Shown here in pieces: positions 22,274-33,987 of a stretch of DNA of 64,000 nucleotides. Every line of letters starts with the position of its first letter. Position 1 is the stretch's first letter. This stretch comes from Poa pratensis (Eukaryota > Streptophyta > Magnoliopsida > Poales > Poaceae). The position numbers and the translations under genes are program-made. Under the pieces are notes generated by a model. It worked only from the letters and a program-made list of their open reading frames with translations, was not told where the DNA came from and ran no database searches. The stretch lies in contig CAMZMU010000063.1 of the NCBI GenBank assembly GCA_947311845.1, positions 58,230,902 through 58,294,901 on the forward strand, in the 5' to 3' direction.

Positions 22274-23886
22274 TTTGAAGGGTCCATTACTTTCGTTGAA
22301 GCTTTCTGTCTGTATAACTTGTGTTTTTGGATAGTAGTATAGGAGCAATAATGTATTAAAATAGTGTTCCAGTTGATGTACATCATAGATCAGCTGTAGA
22401 AGCTTTTCACTCTGTTGAACGTGCGTGCTTCGGTTTCATCAGTGAGAAAATGAGCTAAAACCGAGCTCAGGAAGTATACCTAGGCATTTGCTTGCCATGT
22501 GCATGACCATACTTTATGCTATGGAATCGCTCATTTAGAATGATTATTGTAGGCCACTTGCTATGGGATTTGCAGTCCTTCTCCCTACTTTGTACTTTCT
22601 CTAAGCATATCGGGGGGACAAGATTTATGACATTGGTCAGTATCTGTGAGTAAAAAATAGCTTGAATTTCCGTGAAGATGATAAAGTAGGAGCTGCACAA
22701 GAAAATATTAGCTATCAGGCACTATCATGTGCAAGGTGCACTGAAAGGTAACCCCTCTGATTATATCTGATCTTTTTCCTGAATTACTTCGGGTTGTCTG
22801 ACACGATGTTTACTTAGCTTGATCGTTGGGGAACAGGGGTGGAACTGGAAGAGTTGATGTAAGAGTCCAGCTTTGGAAGATGCATTAAAGGTACTTAAGA
22901 GATCAGACCTTAAGAGGGACAATGGAGAGCACTGCAATTTCGTTTACTATTTGAACCCTGTTGTACAACTGTCAAAGAAAAGAGGCATGTCGTTTTGGTG
23001 ATCAGTGATGCTAGAAAGGTCGGGTCTACCTTAGCATGAGCATGAGAGGATCACACCATTTGCGTCGCTTTATCAGTTCAATATTATCAGTATGGAATCT
23101 AGTGCTTATAACAATGAAACACATGCTAAAAGGGCATTCTGCCAATCAAATTGCTGTACAGTGGTAGTGCAAGCTAGCGAGCTAGTAGATGTTTCAAAGT
23201 TGTTTATAGCTGGGAATGGGATGCATTAGGTCATCTATCTTAATGTGTAGTCATACTTGATGTGATCTCTACCCATTCTACTCATTGCCTCAAGCAAGCT
23301 TCAAACACAAGGCACGCACTGTGAACCACCAAGATGATTAATGGCCACACCTTTTCCCCCGTCACTTTCGCCAAGTACCTTTTGAAAACACGGCACGCTG
23401 CAGCTATAGCAGGCCAACAGATCAGCAGCAAGGTAAGGCGATTTAAAGAAGGTAATGCGTAATTTAGGTTCGAAAATTATGGACTAATTGGATGAGATCT
23501 GGCTAAAAACGGAAAGCAACAGGGCACAGACGCAATAATCCCAGCGGCGTAGGCGGACAGGCCGCCACACCTATCGGCATCCGCAGCCAAAGCCAACCCG
23601 GAAGCGCCAAAGCAAGCTGCCAACCAAACGGACGCCAACGCGACGGCCGACGGGAGATAGGAGAGAAGAGCGCCGCGGCGCCGAGCCTCGTGGAGCCACC
23701 GTTCCACCTTGCCCCCGTGATCCGCCTGTGGGATCTCGCGCTCTGTCCCCCCACCCCAACCCACGCCCGCCCAAGCCAGCCAGCCATGGGGATCCCGCGC
23801 TGATCGCGGCGCGTAGGTAGGCTAGGCACCGGAACTGGACAGAGGGGGACGAGGCAGCAGGAGACGGAGAGGGCAGCGGGCGCCAC
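22274..23886. other. 3' UTR and intergenic region before the ELMO gene
   Basis: Holds the 3' UTR of the upstream gene (AATAAT-type signal near 22347) and the promoter and leader of the ELMO gene. 23520-23880 is GC-rich with minus-strand open frames that are shadows. No repeat or RNA was recognised in 22700-23500. Confidence 0.4.
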
Positions 23887-26800
23887 ATGGAACAGAATGG
23901 CGGCTCCTTCCTCGCCGTGCGCCGCCTCTCCGGCCACCACCCATCTCCGGGTACGTGCAGGGTGCGTGAGTCCGCTCGGATGGATTCTTCCCCCCTTGCT
24001 TGTTGCTACGGGGAAGAGGCTGACGGTTTTCTCTTTTTCCAGCGGATGTCGTGTCGGGGTCGACGGCGTGGATCGGGAGGGGCTTCTCCTGCGTCTGCGT
24101 GCAGAGGAGGGACAGCGACGCGCGCATTTCCTTCGATCTGACCCCGGTCCAGGTGAAAACATGCTCTGTTTTTTTGTCTATTTCTCGTAGATGCAGAGAT
24201 TTGGGGAGTATATTTAGTGATGCTGCAATGCGATTATTTGAAGCATGAATGCAAACCATTGGTTGTGTTTCATTATACTTGTGCTTAGGACTTGCATCAT
24301 GATTGATCCCTGGCTCCCTGCATGCCCGGTTTCTGATATATAAGAACACGAAAACCGAGCCATAACAATTCACACTTGCCTTTTCATACAATTTATTCTT
24401 CTTAATGAAAAGGCAGAGCTCCTGCCAGTTGCTGGAAACAGAAACATATACTGCTCTCTGGAAATGTGATGTGGTAGACTTTAGGAGGTTTAACATCTAA
24501 GTTTCCTGTACGGATGACAATCTTGTTTTCCTATTGCAGGAAGAGTGTCTGCAAAGATTGCAGAACCGGATAGAGGTGCCTTACGATAGTCAGAATAGTG
24601 AACATCAGGTATGAGATGGCAATGATATTGCCACTTATGTGTTTGATGTGCTATGTTGTCTCAACATAGCCGGTCCCAAGCCCGGATAAAGGAGGAGGGT
24701 TGTGATAGGCTTGGCAAGCCAACGGAAAAAACCCAGCCACTCTTATGGAGATGAAACCCAAAAGAACTTCGTTGGGGCGTAACCCTCTTAGCGACGCGCC
24801 ATATCGGAACCCGGGTGTGGTGTCAAATGGGCAAGGGCCGGGCCGCCACCCCCTTGGTGGCGCGCCGTATCTTGATCTGGATACGGTGATAAGTGAGCAA
24901 GGATCGGGTCGTCGCATCCTTAGTGGCGCGCTGCATCGACGCCCGGGTGTAGTGAAAAATGAGCAAGGGTCTTCGCATTTGACTCGACGAGTGCGGAGGG
25001 TAAGGAAGTTAGCCGAGCCTAGGAGGATCCGCTTAGGTAGCTGGAACGTAGGGTCCCTGACGGGCAAGTTACGGGAGTTAGTTGATACGGCGATAAGGAG
25101 GCGTGTTGATGTCCTATGTGTCCAAGAGACCAAATGGAAGGGACAGAAGGCGAAAGAGGTGGAGGATACCGGCTTTAAGCTGTGGTACACGGGGACAACC
25201 TCAAACAAAAATGGGGTAGGCATCTTGATCAACAAGAGCCTCAAGGATGGAGTAGTGGACGTCAAGAGGCAAGGAGACCGGATTATCCTAGTCAAGCTGG
25301 TTGTTGGGGACTTGGTTCTCAATGTTATCAGCGCGTATGCCCGCAAGTAGGCCACAACGAGAGCACCAAGAGAGAGTTCTGGGAAGGTCTCGAGGACTTG
25401 GTTAGGAGAGTACCTACTGGTGAGAAGCTCTTCATAGGAGGAGACCTCAATGGCCATGTGGGTACATCTAACACAGGTTTTGAAGGGGTGCATGGGGGCT
25501 TTGGCTATGGCATCAGGAACCAAGAAGGGGAGGATGTCTTAAGCTTCGCCCTAGCCTACGACATGGTCGTAGCTAACACCCTCTTTAGAAAGAGAGAATC
25601 CCACCTAGTGACTTTCAGTAGTGGCCAACACTCTAGCCAGATCGATTTTGTCCTCTCTCGAAGAGAAGATAGACGCGCTTGCCTTGATTGTAAGGCGATA
25701 CCTGGAGAGAGTGTCGTCCATCAACATAAGCTGGTGGTGGCTGACTTCCGTTTTTGGATTCGTATCCAGCGGGATAAGCGCCCAAAAGTTGCTAGAACAA
25801 AGTGGTGGAAGTTAAAGGGAGAGGCAGCTCAAGCTTTTAAGGAGAGGGTTTTTAAGGAGGGCCCTTGGGAGGAAGGAGGCGATGCAAACAGTATGTGGAT
25901 GAGGATGGCGACTTGCATTCGGAAGATTGCATCAGAGGAGTTTGGGGTGACCAGGGGAAGTAGAAGGGATGCTAAGGATACCTGGTGGTGGAACGTTGAG
26001 GTCCAGAAGGCTATTAAGGAGAAGAAGGATTGTTTCAGACGCCTACACCTAGACAGGAGCGCAACCAACATGGAGATATACAAGGGGGCAAAGAAGGCCG
26101 CAAAGCGAGCGGTGAGCGAGGCAAGGGGTCGGGCGTATGAGGACCTCTACCAGCGTCTAAACACGAAGGAAGGCGAAAGAGACATCTATAAGATGGCGAA
26201 GACGAGAGAAAGGAAGACGAGGGATGTCAACCAAGTCAAATGCATAAAGGACGGAGCGGATCAACTCCTCGTGAAGGACGAAGATATCAAGCGTAGATGG
26301 CGAGAGTACTTCGACGACCTGTTCAATGGAGAGAATGAGAGATCTACCATTGAGCTAGACGATTCCTCCGATGATACCAGCCGACGCTTTGTGCGGCGTA
26401 TCCAGGAGGCTGAGGTTAGGGAGACTTTGAAGAGGATGAAAGGAGGCAAGGCAATGGGCCCTGATGGTATCCCCATCGAGGTGTGGAGAGGCCTTGGAGA
26501 CATAGCGATAGTATGGCTAACTAAACTTTTCAACCTCATTTTTCGGTCAAACAAGATGCCCGAAGAATGGAGGCGGAGTACATTAGTGCCAATCTTCAAG
26601 AACAGTATTTTTTGCCGTTTCTGGCCGTTTTCACGGACTTACACCGTATCTGGCCGCTCCAGGAAACTAATTGCAAATCTGGCCCCTAGGGTCGGCGCCA
26701 ACGAAAACGGCGCCGATGTCGTGCAGGTCGGCGCCAGAGACAGGACTCGCCGAAGTTCGCCGCTGGGCCCGGCTAAAATCCTACGTGGCAGGGTCGGCGC

Positions 26801-29800
26801 CAGTGGGAATGGCGCCGAACTCCCTGGGCTAACTGAACCCAGATCGAGCAGTTCGGCGCCATCCTCGATGGCGCAGACCTTTTAGGGTTATTATTCGGCT
26901 TCCCGATCTAGATCGATCTCGCCCCACACCCCACACCCTGCCTCACCCCGCCACAGCCGAGCTCACCGGTGCCCCACCCCGCCGCCGCCTCGCCCCGCCA
27001 CCCCCGAGCTCCGGTCGCCGCCTCCATTCCCGCCGCCTAGCCGCCTCCATTCCCGCCGCCTCTGCCCACCTTTCCCGCCGCCTGCCCTCACCATTCCCGC
27101 CGCCATTCCCGTCGCCGCCCTCCACCACGTCCCTCACCTCTGGTCGCCGCCACCGCACCCATCCACTCCTCGGCCGCCGCCTCCCACCGGAATCCCCGTG
27201 GCCGGCGCCTCCTTCTTCGTCGCCGGCGCCGTCCAGGAGCCCATTGGCGGCTTCTCCTCTTCCGTGCAGGTAAAATTGAAAATGCTAGAATGAGGCAGCA
27301 TGTGATTTTTTTGGCTGTAGAGCATTATGAACTATGTGTGGTATAGTTTTTTTATCCAGTGAGTATGGTAATAGGAAAAAAGCAAAAGAGCATTATGAAC
27401 TATGTTGTGCTAAATGCTAGAATGTGATTTGTGTGTTGTAGGTATAGTTTTTTTTTCCTCTTTGTGGGTTGCAGATTGCTTATTTTCTCACTGTAATTAA
27501 AATGTTCAGTTAATTTAGTAGCCACAAAAATTCAAAGGCACAGCCCATAGTAGATTGATTCGAAGATAATTTCAAACACTCGGACCTTCGGCGTCTCTTC
27601 CATAAATGATAGGAGTTTCTTATCTAACTAGTAATATCGAATTAATTTGTTATTGAGAGCTTCCGGGTTTAGATAAATCATTATCTAATGGTAGAGGTAT
27701 ATTTTGTTTCCGATTATAGATGGCCTACACAAAGATTGTTCATGTTCATCACGGAGGCCGTGTTGTGTCCTCTAGCTGCGGTGTTGAGTTTGTGGAGATG
27801 ACGAGTAAAGTACTGTTCTTCCCGCATAGTCCAACTTTGCGTGAGCTTGTTGTGAAGATCGAAACGGCGTTGGGTTGGTTAGGCACTGCTGTTGGTTTGG
27901 AAGGAAGATACGATGCCGGTGGCTGTAGGTCTTATACTCAGATGATACCCATCCGAGACAACGAAGGGTGGGAGTTGTACAAAGAGCTTGTTGAGAACTC
28001 TCAAATCAAGTCAATTGTTGTCGTTGCCGTGAAGGTTGACATCAACAGTCGTACCGTAGTTCTCCCTAATTTGAACAAGCATCCAACGGTTGTTAAAGAA
28101 AACAATGATGACCGTAGTGAGCATGATTCGGGTCCAAGCCAGCCTCCCTTGAGGGAGAAGGAGAGTGTTGACCATCGAGTTAAAGTGGAGTTGCTTAGGG
28201 AGCAGAAACTAAAGGTGCAGCACCACCTGCAACTCGTGTTGTGTCCTCTAGTATGCCTAGTAGAGAAGAGATCATTGAGGAGAAACCCAATGTTGCACAC
28301 TTGGAGGCGGTGAATGACGAGTTTGTTGGTGTCTCTCCAATCGACATTCCAGCACCACCGTTTGTACCTCAGGTGGCATCCTCTGAACTTGATGGAGACC
28401 CGTATACTTTCGAAGATCACAATCCCGAAGACGAGGGTTATGATCAGGCTTATGCGGCTGACTCTGATGAGGATCGTGAGGAGCCCCAGTGGTCCGTGGA
28501 CGAGACAGATGCGTTCGTCAAGGTATGGGGCAGACATCCTAGTATTCATGAGTTCAAGGATGTTAGGGAGGCTCACCTAGCCGTTTCCGACTCGAACCTG
28601 CGGGAATATGGCCCAGAGCCTCCTAAACCCATCATCCAGGATGGGGATGGAGGACTCCAACGGCCTAGGGCAAGGCCTTTGATATATGCGGGTCTAAAAT
28701 TCAAGGGTCTATTGGAGATGCAGATCTGGCTGCAGGAGTACGCCGTTAGGCATCATCGGCAGTACATTGTGTTCAAGTCTAACCAGAAAGAGCGATATGT
28801 TGTGATGTGCGATGACAAAAAGTGTGGGTGGAAGGTGAGAGCAAGGAAGAGTCCTCAAGGTTGGTGGAAGATAAGTAGCTACGATGGCCCACACACATGC
28901 GGCGACAAGGTCCTTGCCAACAAGGCCCCTGGCGAGAAGGTTGTCCGGCGCACACACCGGCAACTGACATCTACTTTTATTGCTCACCGGTGCGCCGAAG
29001 CCATCAAAGCTACGCCTACCCTCTCAGCGGCCTCTTTGATGAAGTTTATACATCTCATCTTTGATTATCGTGTCACGTATGGGAAGGCGTGGAGAGCTAA
29101 GCAGATGGCTATGAAGATGGCCTACGGGGATTGGGAGGAAGCCTATGGAAGGCTACCAAAGATGTTGGCGGCTATGGCCCATCGCAACCCTGGAATGACA
29201 AACGTTGTGCAACCACATCCAACTTATACTCGCACGGTTGAAGACGTCAAATACCCAGTGTTTGGACGCGCGTTTTGGTGCTTCCGCCCTTGTGTCGAAG
29301 CATTCAAGCATTGTCGTCCATTTCTTTCCGTGGACGGCACCTTTTTGACAGGGAAAATGGCGCCGACATCTCGAACTAGAAATTGCCAACAAAACCAGAG
29401 AGTCCAGTACCGAAATTGTTTAGGCCCTTAGGTCGGCGCCAATGCGGTTGGCGCCGACATTATGCAGGTCGGCGCCAACTGAGATGGAGCCGACCTCTTG
29501 AGGCGAGACGTGTCCAGTTTTCGGCGCCAGAGGCATTTTCGCCGAACTTCATAACTTCGGCGCCAAGTCAAATGGCGCCGACCTTTGGATCCTTAGGGCA
29601 AATTGTACTTAAGTTGAATGATTGAGTTGCTGCAGATGTTTCTCACAGTTCTTCATAAGGATTGCGAGCATGGAAATATGAACTTAGCACAAGGCCATAA
29701 GCCTCTGGAGGATGCTGAACTTCATTTCCAATTGGTGGGTGTCTATTCACAAAATTTGAGAAACAATCCTCCACTAGTCGGCTTGAGTTTCCCTCACGGT

Positions 29801-32800
29801 AGAGCTGCAGACCCACAATTGGGTGGAAGCTATACAGAACGTACACCCACTCGCAAATAGTACTCCCACTCGCAAATAGTGCTCCCACTCACAAATAGTA
29901 AACCCACTAGCACATAGTAAACCCATATTAATTTTACTTCAGTTCCGTCCGCTGCGTCCGGCTTTGTCAATAAATAGCGGTCCATGGCTCTGTGTATTTC
30001 ATTCGAATCAACCACACTCACCCATTCAGATAGACAGAAACACAATGGCCGGTGCCGGAACCTCTTCAGGGAAAGGGAAAGAGCCGGCCATGGAACTTGT
30101 AGGTCCTCGTAGTGGCTCATTCATGCCACCGGACATGCCACCAAGAGAAGAGCTACATGGTCATGTGCCGTGGATCATCAAGTGCGGTTGCAGTGTGGAG
30201 TGCTGCTACACGGCAGATGCTGAGAAGATCAGAAGTGATGGATATGGTGGAAGCTGGGGATTTGTCTGCGGCCACACGACGGGTCCCGCACCATCTTTTG
30301 TAAGAGTTCATTCGATTTACATATTTACTAAATAAAAACATGTGGGTACTAAGTTTTGTACTCTCGAACAGGAAGGAGCTCGTTGTAGAAAGAAATACTT
30401 TTTCGAATCCGACAGGCAGTATGAAGTGTATTGGTATGGAGAAACATATGTAGAGAACCAGGAGGCCAAAAAACTAGAGGAGAAGAGGAAAAAAGAACAC
30501 AGAGAGTGTTACCAAAAACAATTTGAAGCATGGGCTGCTCAAAAGATGGCCAACCGAAGAAACCGTTAGAACTCTTGTTTCGTATATGCGAAACAATTTT
30601 AATTCCTTATAATCTGTATTTCATTCCAAAAGGAGCTCTTGTATCGTATATTTGAAGAGGGTCGATGGTAAACATTGCCCGAGCACCATCATTGTAATGT
30701 TTGCTTTTGTAACAAATAAGTCTAATTGTCTGTCATTTATCCACGAGGTTGTCCTATTTATGCAATACCAAACAAATATCCAACATATAATTTGACATTA
30801 AGGTCCACAGGAACTACATAAAACAACCAACAGAGTACTCAACATTACAATAAAATATAACATCTTGGTTCAACATAAAGTTCATCATGTCAAACAAAAA
30901 CCACAACATGATTAGAAGACAACCTCGCAGATTCAACCACAAATGCTTATGGATTCCAACTCTTGAAATAGCCCGCGTTGTATTTCTTCAAGAATTCCTT
31001 ACTTGCATTCAGCTCATTTTCTTCCCTTTCCCGTGCTTGTTCTTCCTTCCTTCTCTTGGCTTGTACCTCCCTCTCTTTCCGGTCCTTCTCTAATTCCTCC
31101 TCCAAGAGTTTTCTCTTCACAACTTCTTCAGCTTGCTTCCTCTTGCGCTCCCTTTTCCAAATCTCATTTTCTTGCCTTTGTTCTTCATCAAAAACCTTCC
31201 ATGACTCTTCCAAAGTGTCGGGACCATAAAGGGGACACCACCGTGTCATGTCTTGGCAATGCTCACACCAAACCAGTGGAGGAGCCTTGGGTGTGGTTTC
31301 GTCTAGTTTCCATAGCGCCGGTGGAGTTGGAGGTGGACGCACAAGACGTGTCCAAGTCTCAGCCGGCCATGGGCCCTTATGCATCCACACATATGGTGAA
31401 AGAAGGTAGTCATCATACACCTCAGGCCCATCAATCCATTGGAAAAAGTAGCATGTACAATATTGCTGTCAATTTTGTAAGCAAATAGGACATCAGATAC
31501 AAATACATGTCAAATTCATAGTTGCTAAATAAAGAAATAAGAATACTCACGCGACGATCGCTGCACATGTAGAACGCACGACCGGCAGTAGCGGCGTGCA
31601 TAGATTGTGAGATTTCACAAGGCTTGCCGCAAGGACAATTCGGAACCGGATACCTTGGTGGCACCGGAGCATCTTTGCATGATACATTGGGATACTTGCC
31701 TTCGGTTCTTGCTACTAACTTCATCTTACGTGAAATCTCGTTGTAAATGTCAGTGGAATCTAGCAAAAAAAAATTGTAACATAAGAAACTATACAAAGCT
31801 ACACATACCAAATGGAATTACAATATTTTGTACACAACCATTCACATACATATTCAACACTCTCAATACTTAAACTACTTCTAATTTTGCCTCCTACAAC
31901 CATTCACATGCCTCCTACAAAGCTATCCACCATGTACAAATAATTTTGCATTCTAGTGTCTCCTATAAATATATCCACCTCATAATATTCTAAAACAACT
32001 TACATATTTCCTACAAAGCTATCCATCATGTACAAGTAATTCACACACACATTAACTACTTCAACAAAAAAATTACACCACAAATTTTGGTTCTAGAAAT
32101 CCGAATCAAAATGACATCAAATTTCATAATAAAATGGATGGAATTGGATGAAAAGAAGGTGATTTGAGAGAGAATACCTCCAAGAAGAGTTGCCATGGTC
32201 TAATTTGAAGAAATCCACGAGTTTTGAGTGGATTTGAGATTTGGGGAGGAAAACAGGAGAGAGAGAGAGCTTGTGGCGGCTGTGGGGGAGGAATGAAGTT
32301 GGGGGGAGAGGCAAGAAAACGACTAGGGTTATAACTGAAAGGTCGGCGCCATCATCGATGGCGCCGAACACTTCGATTTCGGTTCAGTTATCTCGCGGCG
32401 TTCGGCGCCATTTCCCTTGGCGCCGACGTGCCACGTAGGATTTCACCCGGGCCCAGCGGCAAACTTCGGCGAGCCGCTCCCCTGGCGCCGACCTGCACGG
32501 GGTCGGCGCCGTCTGCGTTGGCGCCGACCCTAGGGGCCAGATTTGCAATTAGTTCTCAGAAGGGGCCAGATCCGTTGTTAGTTCTGGATAACGGCCAGAT
32601 TTGGCAAAAAATACTCAAGAACAAGGGGGATGTTCAAAGTTGCACTAATTACCGTGGAATCAAGTTGATGAGCCATACAATGAAGCTATGGGAGAGAGTC
32701 ATTGAGCACCGTTTAAGAAGATTGACAAGCGTGACCAAAAATCAATTTGGTTTCATGCCTGGGAGGTCTACCATGGAAGCCATCTTCTTGGTACGACAAC

Positions 32801-33947
32801 TTATGGAGAGATACAGGGAGAAGAAGAAGGATCTTCATATGGTGTTCATTGACTTGGAGAAGGCGTATGATAAGATACCACGGAATGTCATGTGGTGGGC
32901 CTTGGAGAAACACAAAGTCCCAACAAAGTACATTACCCTCATTAAGGATATGTATGATAATGTTGTGACAAGTGTTCGAACAAGTGATGGCGATACCGAT
33001 GACTTTCCAATTAAAATATGACTGCACCAGGGGTCAGCTTTGAGCCCCTATCTCTTTACTTTGGTGATGGATGAGGTCACAGGGGATATACAAGGAGATA
33101 TCCATGGTGTATGCTCTTTGCGGATGATGTGGTGCTAATTGATGATAGTCGGGCGGGGTTAATAGAAAGTTAGAGCTGTGGAGGCGGACTCTAGAATCGA
33201 AAGGTTTTAGGCTTAGTAGAACCAAAACTGAGTACATGAGGTGCAGTTTCAGTACTACTAGGCACGAGGAGGAAGAGCTTAGGCTTGATGGACAGGTGGT
33301 ACCTGAGAAAGACACCTTCCGATATTTGGGGTCTATGCTCCAGAAGGATGGTGATATCGATGAAGATGTGAGTCATCGAATCAAAGCTGGTTGGATGAAG
33401 TGGCGCCAAGCTTCTGGCGTCCTCTGTGATAGGAAAGTGCCACAAAAGCTAAAAGGCAAGTTCTATAGGACGGCGATTCGACCTGCGATGTTGTATGGCG
33501 CAGAATGTTGGCCGACCAAGAGACGACATATCCAACAGTTAGGTGTAGCGGAGATGCGCATGTTGAGATGGATATGTGACCACACAAGAAAGGACCGGGT
33601 TAGGAATGATGATATACGTGAGAGAGTTGGGGTAGCACCAATTGAAGAGAAGGTTGTCCAACACCGTCTAAGATGGTTTGGTCATATAGAACGTAGGCCT
33701 CCGGAAGCGCCATTGCATACCGGACGGATAAAGCGGGATGAGAATGTTAAGAGGGGTCGTGGTAGGCCAAACTTGACATGGGAGGAGTCTGTTAAGAGAG
33801 ATCTGAAGGATTGGAATATCACCAAAGAACTAGCCATGGATAGGGCTGCGTGGAAGTTAGCTATCCATGTGCCAGAACCATGACCTAGTTTCGAGATCTT
33901 ATGGGTTTCAACTCTAGCCTACCCCAACTTGTTTGGGAAAAAAGGCT

Positions 33948-33987
<40 letters not shown>

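Larger units (their letters stand above)
26605..32614 (+). mobile_element. Mutator-like element (MULE) with 290-bp TIRs, inserted in the LINE
   Basis: Bounded by the 9-bp duplication TCAAGAACA (26596-26604 and 32615-32623), diagnostic of Mutator. Long terminal inverted repeats begin GTATTTTTTGCC on both ends. Contents: a GC-rich leader, a broken mudrA transposase (27720-29356), an internal extra TIR-like block (29357-29610), a small plus-strand gene (30045-30569), and a minus-strand GRF zinc-finger gene (30947-32196) starting beside the right TIR. Transposase homology ends exactly at the internal TIR block, so the element looks like a chimera of two related MULEs. Confidence 0.9.
24745..33883 (+). 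pseudogene. RTE LINE polyprotein: endonuclease plus reverse transcriptase, broken
   Basis: The endonuclease starts near 25020 ([43 protein letters not shown]). Reverse transcriptase follows, with KAMGPDGIP before the MULE and [23 protein letters not shown] and [10 protein letters not shown] after it, then a C-terminal region ending LAIHVPEP. Breaks visible: a 1-nt deletion near 25340 that puts a stop after SAYARK, the MULE insertion at 26604, a TGA at 33019-33021, and small indels near 33085-33165. The copy at 40.2-42.0 kb has an intact codon at the TGA position. The element cannot move by itself. Confidence 0.9.
24655..33984 (+). mobile_element. RTE-type LINE, full-length but split by a MULE
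   Basis: Bounded by a 17-bp target duplication, TGTGTTTGATGTGCTAT, at 24638-24654 and 33985-34001. It has a 5' leader, an apurinic endonuclease and reverse transcriptase ORF, and a 3' end of (TTG)n microsatellite (33948-33984) instead of poly(A), which is characteristic of RTE-clade LINEs. Without the 6.0-kb MULE (26605-32614) and its 9-bp duplication the LINE is about 3.3 kb, the normal RTE size. It lies in intron 3 of the ELMO gene in the sense orientation. Confidence 0.9.

Noticed and set aside
23503..24496. Minus-strand open frames of 219 and 224 codons
   Set aside because: Opposite the GC-rich leader and first exons of the ELMO gene; no homology recognised.
24655..33984. LINE endonuclease region taken as a host 'craniofacial development protein 2-like' gene
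   Set aside because: That automatic label is usual for RTE endonucleases; the TSD, the (TTG)n tail and the linked reverse transcriptase show it is a transposon.
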